A DNA stretch of 61,489 bases from positions 1 through 61,489 of the forward strand of contig CAZUAH010000017.1 in the NCBI GenBank assembly GCA_964617665.1. The letters run 5' to 3'. Under the pieces are notes generated by a model. It was not told where the DNA came from. It searched no databases and was given only the letters and a program-made list of their open reading frames with translations. The stretch comes from JADHUC01 sp964617665 (GTDB lineage: Bacteria > Planctomycetota > Planctomycetia > Pirellulales > Pirellulaceae). A program made the translations under genes and the position numbers. Positions 25,835 through 33,261 of the stretch are shown in pieces; the first letter of the stretch is position 1, and every line of letters begins with the position of its first letter.

Positions 25835-25860
25835 GTGGACGGATTGGCAATCCGTCCTAC
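25835..25860. repeat. GTAGG-footed palindrome (core D), copy 2
   Basis: GTGGACGGATTGGCAATCCG followed by TCCTAC. Here the CCTAC end is intact and the left foot has one change. It lies just before the start of the chromate transporter gene. Confidence 0.65.
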
Positions 25861-25874
25861 CTGCAAGCGCCATC

Positions 25875-27128
25875 ATGCGTTCTCGACTTGTAGAAATTGG
25901 CTGGCTCTTTCTGAAAATCGGGACCATCGGTTTCGGTGGGCCGGCAGCGTTCTATGCGATGATGGAGGACGAAACGGTCAAGCGACGTGGCTGGCTGACT
26001 CGTCAGCATTTCGTCGACTTGCTTGGCGTCACCAATCTCATTCCAGGGCCGAATGCCGCGGAAATGGCCATGCACATTGGCTACATGCGCGGCGGAGCAA
26101 GAGGGCTGATTGTCGCAGGGCTCGGCTTCATTCTGCCGGCGGCGATAGTCACTTCGGTTTTCGCCTGGCTGTACGTCCAGCACGGCCAACGGCCGGAAAT
26201 CGTACCGATTATCGACGGCATCAAGCCAGCCGTGTTGGCCATCATCTTCTCGGCCGGTTGGCGTTTGGGCAGAAAGGCGATCAACGGCTGGATCGTTGGT
26301 TTTGTGGGGGCTGCCGTGCTCGTTGCCTCGATGTACGGTGTCCGTGCTATACCAGCGCTGCTGGGCGGCAGTCTGATTGGCACGATGTGGTTGCTGCTGG
26401 CCCGTCGATCCAAAAGCGACGGCAAACCTACGGCGCGAATTCTGGCTGCAACAACCGTCGGCGGCGCAGCGGCCGGCGCGGCGCGTGTTGCCTACGCCGC
26501 TCCGCTCGGCCCATTGGCTGCAGTGACTGCGGCGACCGGTAGTACCGTATCACTGTTGAAAATCGGCCTGTTCTTCCTGAAAGTAGGTGCCGTCCTGTAC
26601 GGCACCGGTTATGTGCTGGTCGCCTACCTGCAAGGCGGATTGGTGGACCAGTACGGTTGGCTGACCGAAGACCAACTGCTGGACGCCATCGCCATCGGCC
26701 AATTCACCCCAGGTCCTATCGTATGTACCGCCACATTTATCGGTTACATCCTGATGGCTGGCGACGGCGATCACATGCTGGGCTTGGCCGGTGCCGCGGT
26801 CGCCACCGCGGGCATCTTTCTGCCGTCGTTCGTTCTGGTCGCAATCACCAATCCCATCATCCCCAAGCTCAGGAAATACCGCTGGACGGCGGCTTTCCTG
26901 GATGCTGTGAACGCTGCGTCGATGGGCTTGATGGCCGCTGTAACGATCAAGTTGGCATTGTCGGTCTTTCTCCCAACATCCGAAGACGGGTTGCTGACAT
27001 TGAACTGGCAGGCGCTCGTCATCGCGGTACTAGCAGGCGTTGTGCTGCTGCGATGGCGAGTGAGCGCCGTGTGGTTGGTCCTGGGCGGTGCTGCCGCCGG
27101 CGCTCTGTTCTGGCTTGTGGGTCTGTAA
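25875..27128 (+). CDS. chrA: Chromate transporter, two-half (long-chain) CHR family
   Basis: A 417-residue integral membrane protein. Its two halves are homologous, as in long-chain ChrA proteins: the first has GTIGFGGPAAFYAM, GWLTRQHF and LIPGPNAAEMAMHIG, the second GAVLYGTGYVLVAYL, GWLTEDQL and FTPGPIVCTATFIGY. About ten membrane helices are visible and the length is normal for the family. CHR proteins export chromate or take part in sulfate/chromate exchange in the inner membrane. No chrB-like regulator lies nearby, so induction by chromate cannot be deduced. The secreted oxidoreductase gene begins 77 bases on. The gene symbol rests on family resemblance. Confidence 0.88.
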   Translation: MRSRLVEIGWLFLKIGTIGFGGPAAFYAMMEDETVKRRGWLTRQHFVDLLGVTNLIPGPNAAEMAMHIGYMRGGARGLIVAGLGFILPAAIVTSVFAWLYVQHGQRPEIVPIIDGIKPAVLAIIFSAGWRLGRKAINGWIVGFVGAAVLVASMYGVRAIPALLGGSLIGTMWLLLARRSKSDGKPTARILAATTVGGAAAGAARVAYAAPLGPLAAVTAATGSTVSLLKIGLFFLKVGAVLYGTGYVLVAYLQGGLVDQYGWLTEDQLLDAIAIGQFTPGPIVCTATFIGYILMAGDGDHMLGLAGAAVATAGIFLPSFVLVAITNPIIPKLRKYRWTAAFLDAVNAASMGLMAAVTIKLALSVFLPTSEDGLLTLNWQALVIAVLAGVVLLRWRVSAVWLVLGGAAAGALFWLVGL

Positions 27129-27205
27129 CCGTAACAGGCTTCGCTTCCGAACGGGACGACGGTGGCCCGCGTCTCCTGACCGGGGCAATATCACGAGGAA
27201 CAACA

Positions 27206-29407
27206 ATGAATCTCGAACGAAGATCCTTGCCGTTATTGGCGTTGATTGCCCTACTGCCAAGTCTGGCGAGCGCCGCCGACAATAACGGGGTGCAGCTTCA
27301 TCTAGAGGCAAGTCGTGGGGTGTCGGTTGATGGCGGGAAGGTAACGGCCTGGGCTGACGGTGAGCATTGTTGGGAGGCTGCGGTACCGGAAGGGTACGAT
27401 CGGCCTCGTTTCATCGCCGAAACGAAAAAACTTGGCGGCAAACCGTGTATCGCGTTTGCCGGGCGCGATCTGCTCGCGATAACTGGCCAAGTCGTGCCTG
27501 AGGATGCGTACGAGATGACGATCGTAGCCGTCGCTCGGATGGAGATGGCAAGTTCCGTTGGCATCTTCTCGATCCGCCAGGGAACGAACCCGGTGATTCA
27601 ACTCGACACCGACGCCCATGGAAACGCTCGGTTCATCGTGCGAGACAAATCGGGAAATGCGGCCAATTCGATCGAAGCGCCGCACAACGGTACTTGGGGT
27701 GTTTGGATTGGCGTGCTGCGGAGAGGTGCGGACGGCGAATCGAGCACGCAGGTCTTCTTCAACAAGGCACGTGGCCCTGTGGCGAGCGCGGATCTCTCGG
27801 GCGAGGTGGCTTGTACCGCCAACTGGATTGGCGGACTGCCGCTGGGACGGCATTTCTTGAGTTGGAGTGGCGCAATCGCAGAAATCACGGTCTATGATCG
27901 CGCACTTGCTGATCAAGAGCGAGAGAGACTTGCCAGGAACCTCTGCAACAAATACGGGATCGACTATCAGGACACCGGACGCGTCAGCCCCAATGCGATC
28001 TATCCGTGGAAGACCGATCCGAAGCCGGCGGACGAAGAGATATCGACCGACGTGTGCGTCGTCGGTGCGGGAAGTGGCGGTATCGGCGCTGCGCTGGCAG
28101 CCGCGCGTCGCGGAGCCAAAGTGATCCTTGTCGAACGGCAAGAGAGGATTGGCGGCACCGGCGTGAGCGCGTTAGTGAGCGGCTGGGAACCCGGCCCCGG
28201 ATGCTCGATCGCAAAGGAGATCTACGACGAAATGCGCAAGATCCCGCGTGCGACAGGTGTATCGCGGCTTTGGCCGCGCAAGTCGACGGGCTTCTCGATG
28301 GGCCTTTGGCTGATCGACGAGTCGCTCGCGGATCAGTACATCCTGACCACCCGTCGAGCTGGAGTCCCAAACCAGGAGTTTCACAACATTCCCTATCGTC
28401 CAGAAGCCATGGATCGGGTATGCCGCAGTCTGCTCGAGGAAACCGGACGCGTCACACTGCTAGATAGGACGACCTTCTTCCGCGCCATAGCCAACGACGC
28501 CAAGAGTCGCGTCGAGTCGATCCTTGTCGAAGACGCTCAAAGCAAAGTGACACGAATCAGCGCTCGAGTGTTTATCGACTCCACCGGCTGCGTGCATCTC
28601 TGTCGCGCCGTCGGTTGCGAAACGATGCTCGGCTTTGATCCAAAGAGCCGATTCGACGAACCTTCCGCGCCCGAGAAAGGCTCCCTGCAACTAAATGCCA
28701 TCTCGCGTTGCTACATGGTGAAGCCAAGCGAGAATCCCAAGAGACAGCCGCCGATTGATCCGGTGCCGTATTTCGCAAGATGTGCCCATGTGACCGGCTG
28801 GGTCGATGGGCATCGGATCATCAATCCGCTGCCGTCACTGCCGGGCCGGGCGCTGATCGATTTTGGCTACCAGAAATGCATGGAGCTGAGCGAACGCTCT
28901 GCACTGGCTCACTGGCATTGGCTCCAGCAGCAAGCTGACTTCGAAGGCTACGAGCTAGATTATGTTGCACCGATGCTCGGCATCCGCGAGAGCTATCGCG
29001 TAGTGACCGACTACGTGCTTAACGAACATGATCTCGTCGCCTGCTTAACCGACCAGAAACACAACGACATCATCGCCGTGGGCGATCATCCGTGCGACAT
29101 TCACGGCGGGGGCGGCGGATTGCGACACGTGGAGAACGCCTATGGCGTGCCCTACCGCTGCCTGATTCCAAAGGGCGATTGGGAGAACCTTCTGGTGGCA
29201 TGTCGCGGCGCGGGTATGAGCAAAATAGCCGCCTCGAGTTGCCGATTACAGCGAGTGATCATCCAACTCGGCCACGCCGCCGGGATGGCCGCAGCAATGG
29301 CCGTCGAAGCGGATGTGCCAGTCGACAAGATCGACGTGGAAACGCTGGTCAAGACGCTCGAAGCGCCGTCGCGATACCCGTGGCTAGAAGAGAATCGGAA
29401 TAGGTAA
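27206..29407 (+). CDS. Secreted FAD-dependent oxidoreductase with N-terminal LamG-like domain
   Basis: A 733-residue protein. CGAGGA precedes the ATG at 27206, and a signal peptide ending near ASAA is seen. Residues about 27-255 form a concanavalin A/LamG-like domain (for example WIGVLRRG, FLSWSGAIAEITVYDRAL). From about 280 the FAD_oxidored family begins with the Rossmann motif GAGSGGIGAA at 287, a strand ending VERQERIGGTG, and the C-terminal FAD-binding part with GDHPCDIHGG and RVIIQLGHAAGMAA. Such fusions occur in planctomycete glycan loci. The substrate is unknown; a carbohydrate is plausible because of the LamG part. It follows the transporter on the same strand. Confidence 0.87.
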   Translation: MNLERRSLPLLALIALLPSLASAADNNGVQLHLEASRGVSVDGGKVTAWADGEHCWEAAVPEGYDRPRFIAETKKLGGKPCIAFAGRDLLAITGQVVPEDAYEMTIVAVARMEMASSVGIFSIRQGTNPVIQLDTDAHGNARFIVRDKSGNAANSIEAPHNGTWGVWIGVLRRGADGESSTQVFFNKARGPVASADLSGEVACTANWIGGLPLGRHFLSWSGAIAEITVYDRALADQERERLARNLCNKYGIDYQDTGRVSPNAIYPWKTDPKPADEEISTDVCVVGAGSGGIGAALAAARRGAKVILVERQERIGGTGVSALVSGWEPGPGCSIAKEIYDEMRKIPRATGVSRLWPRKSTGFSMGLWLIDESLADQYILTTRRAGVPNQEFHNIPYRPEAMDRVCRSLLEETGRVTLLDRTTFFRAIANDAKSRVESILVEDAQSKVTRISARVFIDSTGCVHLCRAVGCETMLGFDPKSRFDEPSAPEKGSLQLNAISRCYMVKPSENPKRQPPIDPVPYFARCAHVTGWVDGHRIINPLPSLPGRALIDFGYQKCMELSERSALAHWHWLQQQADFEGYELDYVAPMLGIRESYRVVTDYVLNEHDLVACLTDQKHNDIIAVGDHPCDIHGGGGGLRHVENAYGVPYRCLIPKGDWENLLVACRGAGMSKIAASSCRLQRVIIQLGHAAGMAAAMAVEADVPVDKIDVETLVKTLEAPSRYPWLEENRNR

Positions 29408-29551
29408 TCGAAGGCATGGAACGCGAATTTGAATGACATGTAACGACCCCAGGAGCAGGCGTTGTAGACAGTGTGGCTGGGGTCGAGCGCCAGCGAGCCC
29501 CCAGTCTTCCGCACCACACCAGTGGGCACATCGTTTCTTCCGAGGTGCGCC

Positions 29552-29746
29552 TTATGTGATCCCATCCAGCCACTCGGACGGGATTGCATCGGGAATGATC
29601 GGCGGCTGACCGGTTCCCAGATACCAAGCCGCACCGGTCCATTTCCACCTCTCTGGCTTTTCCACAAGCCCGCGACGAACCGGGTTCAAGTGAATGTAAT
29701 CAATCATCTTCATCAGTGTTCTGGGGTCCATTTCCCCTTTCGGCAA
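29552..29746 (-). pseudogene. Remnant of a REP-associated tyrosine transposase (RAYT, Y1 family)
   Basis: About 64 codons remain. The segment MIDYIHLNPVRRGLVEKPER followed by WKW is the C-terminal signature of RAYT/TnpA-REP proteins. An in-frame TGA stands right before the first codon, and the upstream region holds no HUH or catalytic Tyr domain, so this is a broken 3' fragment with a normal stop. RAYTs move or maintain REP repeats with a GTAG foot, and the window is full of GTAGG-footed palindromes. The remaining bases of the 29408-29932 gap show nothing else I can name. Confidence 0.75.
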
Positions 29747-29932
29747 TCAGTCGGCATGGCCAAAGAGAAAATGATCGGAAGAAACACAACCGACTTCACC
29801 TCACAGGCAGCATCGTGATTTGGGTTGTTCCTGTCAGATCAAATGCTGGCTACTACACATTAGCCTCCCTACAGGCGACAATGCGCAGATGGTGAACTGG
29901 ATGAGGCGTCTACACCGTTGATGGAGATGTCC

Positions 29933-31103
29933 ATGCGCCACCCGCAGCCATTCAAAGGGTACCTTCTGGCGTCGATTTCTGTTGTGTGGGTTGGCGTCTT
30001 GCTAATTCTCACGCGATACGCCGGGAACAGGGTGTTTGATCCCGACGACCTGATCTCCGTGGTGTTTGATCCGGGCGGTCCTATTGCCGTCATTGTCACC
30101 GGCACCCTCGTATGCCTTAACGTGATGGCCTCATTGGCGGTGTTACGGTTTGAGGGTCGAATCCCGCACATATTGAATCTGCCGCTAGTCGCGCTATTCT
30201 GTTTCGTCCACTATCAGTTCTACCGTCATTGCGGCGCGGAGCATTATACTTTCGACACCGTTCCGGCGTTTCTAGATTGGGTAATCTTCTCCGTAGCCCA
30301 CATTCTTCACGTAGCTGATCTACCAGATTGTTTCGCGGAGTACGGCATTGATCTGCAGAGCATCCACGCGCGGAGTATCGGGGCCCGAGTGTTCGTGGTC
30401 TTCATGAACTGGGTCGTTGGCTTCTTCGTCGTTGCATCTTTCGTTCGACTGATGATTTCGAATGGGCCTATTCACGGCAAGCACACTGCGGCAGACGGAT
30501 TTGACGCTGACGAGAAACGACCAAACCGTGTTGCCGGTAGGCTTCAACGCGTTCGCCTGTTTGCACTAGTCATCTCCGGTAGGCTTCAACGCATTCGCCG
30601 ATTTGCGCTAGTCTTCTGTTGTCTGCTGATAGTGATGACCATGTACGTGCAAGAGTGGCGATGGCAGGATTGGTTGCGGTGGCCATTGGACAATTTTTTG
30701 CGAATTGTCGATTTAGGCGATACGTTCCAGGTCTTTCACTATCGACTACACGACGCACCAATTGGATTCTGGAATAGTACTCTTGCCTTTTCTTTTCGCC
30801 TTTGTCTTCTCGCCTGGAGTGACAAGCTGATCACGCATGTTCATTTAGTGTGGTTTACGGGGAAAGCAATGCCTGTCGAACGGCTGGCAGAGTTCCTCCA
30901 CCATCGAAAAAGCACGTACCGCCGGGCGGCCCTTGTTGGACTTACACGTTACGGACCCGCAGCCGAAGCGGCAGTGCCCGCGCTGGTAGATTCTTTGGGT
31001 GATAATGATGCGCGTATCCGTCGCGCAACCGTCGAGGCATTGGGCGCAATTGGCTCGAATGCCGAAGCGGCTGTCCCGGCGTTAGTAGAGTGTTTGGACG
31101 ACA
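29933..31103 (+). CDS. Membrane-anchored HEAT-repeat protein, 5' part (runs into assembly gap)
   Basis: The first 390 codons of a large protein. The ATG at 29933 has GGAG 6 bases upstream; ATGs at 29921 and 29927 are also in frame. About six membrane helices are seen (near 8-28, 48-70, 80-96, 112-128, 152-172, 225-245). From about residue 320 HEAT/PBS-type repeats begin (RRAALVGLTRYGPAAEAAVP). A 42-base tandem duplication at 30534-30617 doubles a GRLQR-(V/I)-R segment before the last helix. The frame is open up to the N run. The last 55 bases are repeated exactly after the gap, in the same codon phase. The function is unknown; HEAT arrays usually bind proteins. Confidence 0.8.
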
Positions 31104-31258
31104 NNNNNNNNNNNNNNNNNNNNNNNNNNNNNNNNNNNNNNNNNNNNNNNNNNNNNNNNNNNNNNNNNNNNNNNNNNNNNNNNNNNNNNNNNNNNNNNNN
31201 NNNATTGGCTCGAATGCCGAAGCGGCTGTCCCGGCGTTAGTAGAGTGTTTGGACGACA
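31049..31258. repeat. Identical 55-base copies on both sides of the assembly gap
   Basis: The 55 bases at 31049-31103 recur without change at 31204-31258, flanking the 100 N. Both start on the codon for Ile of IGSNAEAAVPALVECLDD. Either the two contigs overlap here by 55 bases or the gap holds extra copies of the 99-base HEAT unit seen at 31259 onward. Confidence 0.9.
31104..31203. other. Assembly gap (100 N)
   Basis: Exactly 100 N, a conventional placeholder for unknown length. It falls within tandem HEAT repeats. The true length is unknown and could be less than zero. Confidence 0.99.
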
Positions 31259-32640
31259 GCGATACGAATGTGCGTCGCGCGGCCGCCGAGGCATTGGGCA
31301 ACATAGGCCCGAAAGCTGAACCGGCTGTCTCGTCGTTAGTAGAGTGTTTGGACGACAACGATACGAATGTGCGTCGCGCGGCCGCCGAGGCATTGGGCAA
31401 CATAGGCCTGAAAGCTGAATCGGCCATTCCAGTGTTGGAGAAGGCCTTGGACGATGAGGATGAGAGTGTTTGCTGCGCCATCGCGATGGCTCTCTGGTAT
31501 ATTGCCGGCAAGGCATCGCTCAGAAGCGCCCTCGACGACAAGGGTGTTCGTTGCGCAATGGCCGTGGTTGTGTGGAATATTGCAGGGAAGCCAGCGTCGA
31601 CGACCACCCTGGACGATGGCGTTGCAAGTGTTCGCTGCGAAGCCGCGGCAGCGCTGAAATGGATGGGCGCGAAAGCTGAATCGGCTGTCCCGTCGTTAGT
31701 AGAGTGTTTGGACGATGAGGATACGAGTGTGTGCTGCGCAGTCGCTGCGGCCCTCGTGAGTATCGCAGGCGAGACGGCGTTCAAGAACATTTTGGAGCAT
31801 AAAAGCCTTCATTGTGTAATCGCTGTGGCACTCGGCGAATCATGGATGACTGCAGCCGTTGATACGCTGAAAGCCATAGCCCAGCGCTATAGGGATTGCC
31901 GCCCAGCCGTGGAGGCATTGGCCGAGCTGAAGGCGAGATCAGCATCGAGCAGGGAGCTAAACCGATATGTGGACGAGGATTGGTACCTTTGCAGGAAAGC
32001 CGCCGAACTGGTGCGCGAGGGAGAAGCGAAACCCCGAGACTTCGAAAGGAGCCGTGAGAAGGAAAAGCAGCTCCGTGTGTACCTTCGCAGGAGAGCCGCC
32101 GAAATGATTTGCGAGAAAATTCACGCAAAAGGAGCAGCGAACCCCCGAAACTTGAGAAAGTTCCTGGAGCATGAGGATTTGCATGTCCGCTACGAAGCCA
32201 TCAAGGTACTCGCCAAGGCTTTTGGCATGTCGAGCGCAGAAGTCTCAGACGCCATTTCATGCCTATCTAATAAGTCTGCGCGGTTTGTCAGAGACAAGCT
32301 TAATCGCGATCCAGAGATACGAGCGAGATCAGCATCGGACTGGGAGCTCCAGAGATATCTGGGCGACGACGATGTGTACCTTCGCAGGAAAGCCGCCGAA
32401 ATGATGTGCGAGAGACTTCACGCAAAAGGGGACGCGACCCCCCGAAGCTTGAGAAAGGCCCTGGAGCATTCGGATAAGCATGTCTGTTACGAAGCCATTA
32501 AGGCACTCGCCAAGGCTTTTGGTATGTCGAGCGCAGAAGTCTCAGACGCCATTTCATGCCTATCTAGTAGCTGTGCGCGGTTTGTCATAGACAAGCTCAA
32601 GTGCGATCCAGATTTTGGCCTGGACGAGGCATCGAGATAA
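31204..32640 (+). CDS. HEAT-repeat protein, 3' part (continues from before the gap)
   Basis: The open frame after the gap runs to the stop at 32640. HEAT units of 33 residues (99 bases) follow each other at 31259 and 31358 with almost no change (DTNVRRAAAEALGNIG), then more diverged units. The C-terminal part is a different repeat of 99 residues: the block at 32081 recurs at 32378 (297 bases apart), each with YLRRKAAEM-, LAKAFGMSSAEVSDAISCLS and ARFV-DKL; a weaker third trace begins near 31985. If the gap is closed on the 55-base overlap, the two parts form one frame of 850 residues from the ATG at 29933. No catalytic motif is seen. Confidence 0.8.
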   Translation: MGSNAEAAVPALVECLDDSDTNVRRAAAEALGNIGPKAEPAVSSLVECLDDNDTNVRRAAAEALGNIGLKAESAIPVLEKALDDEDESVCCAIAMALWYIAGKASLRSALDDKGVRCAMAVVVWNIAGKPASTTTLDDGVASVRCEAAAALKWMGAKAESAVPSLVECLDDEDTSVCCAVAAALVSIAGETAFKNILEHKSLHCVIAVALGESWMTAAVDTLKAIAQRYRDCRPAVEALAELKARSASSRELNRYVDEDWYLCRKAAELVREGEAKPRDFERSREKEKQLRVYLRRRAAEMICEKIHAKGAANPRNLRKFLEHEDLHVRYEAIKVLAKAFGMSSAEVSDAISCLSNKSARFVRDKLNRDPEIRARSASDWELQRYLGDDDVYLRRKAAEMMCERLHAKGDATPRSLRKALEHSDKHVCYEAIKALAKAFGMSSAEVSDAISCLSSSCARFVIDKLKCDPDFGLDEASR

Positions 32641-33184
32641 ACGATCAAGTACTGTGGATTTGACGCACCGCCCAATCACTGGTGGCCTCCCTTCGGTTCC
32701 GTAGGTCAACGCTCTGAAACCGAAGTCGCACGTCGTAACATTTTGAGATGTCTCTAGTTCCGTCACAGATACACAGCTCTCGGCCGCGTCGACGGTTTTC
32801 ATGTTTTTCGGTGTTTTGCTGTGGTTTTCAAGGGTTCTGTGACAGAACTGTGACAAGCCGCCGAGTGCAAGTACCGAAGAACGCCACTACCGGCTCGCAC
32901 ATCGGACAAGTCGGACAACTTCATCAAGCTATCGATCGCGGTCTGATTTCGACCACTTTGGCGGCGAATTTGGGCTCGGTCGGTGGTTCCTTCACGATTC
33001 GAGTACCAAACAACCAACCAGCTACGCCAAGGGTGGTTCCGCTCGCTTCATCACATCGCGTCTACCCAGTAAAATCACATTGGAGGTTCAGGTATGTTTA
33101 CGGTGGCGACCCCAGCCACACCGCCGCCAGATAGCGAATTGGAGCACGAGAGATTCTCACTGACAGTGAAAGGCAAACTTGCAG
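32641..33184. other. Intergenic region before the sulfatase
   Basis: The first 450 bases contain no gene I can support. The last 90 hold the 5' part of a short frame with a strong ribosome site (33094-33261). Confidence 0.5.
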
Positions 33185-33261
33185 ATGACATTGATCAGCC
33201 GAACATGTGCCGGCGTCCTGGCAATAACCACAGTTGCGATGATAGAGGTGTCGCTAGCTAG
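33094..33261 (+). CDS. Short frame with strong ribosome site overlapping the sulfatase start
   Basis: 55 codons. GGAGGT lies 6 bases before the ATG, a better signal than that of the sulfatase itself. The first 35 residues (ATPATPPPDSELEHERFSLT) look like a normal protein N-terminus; the rest runs out of frame through the sulfatase signal peptide. It could be the leftover 5' end of a deleted gene or a leader translated to couple the sulfatase. No family recognised. Confidence 0.35.
   Translation: MFTVATPATPPPDSELEHERFSLTVKGKLADDIDQPNMCRRPGNNHSCDDRGVAS

Larger units (their letters stand above)
25443..25874. other. Repeat-rich intergenic region before the transporter
   Basis: No gene is supported. 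The region holds two small palindromes (25722 and 25835), a weak CACGGGCAGGATGCCTGTGC hairpin at 25498-25521 and an imperfect GTAGGT at 25712. The last palindrome ends only 14 bases before the transporter start. Confidence 0.6.

Noticed and set aside
1273..25860. CRISPR array made by the many short repeats
   Set aside because: The repeats are dispersed, palindromic, of different types and not regularly spaced, and no cas genes are seen.
32748..33134. A 128-codon frame on the plus strand before the sulfatase
   Set aside because: No ribosome site and no protein-like pattern; the better supported frame in this gap is the one at 33094.
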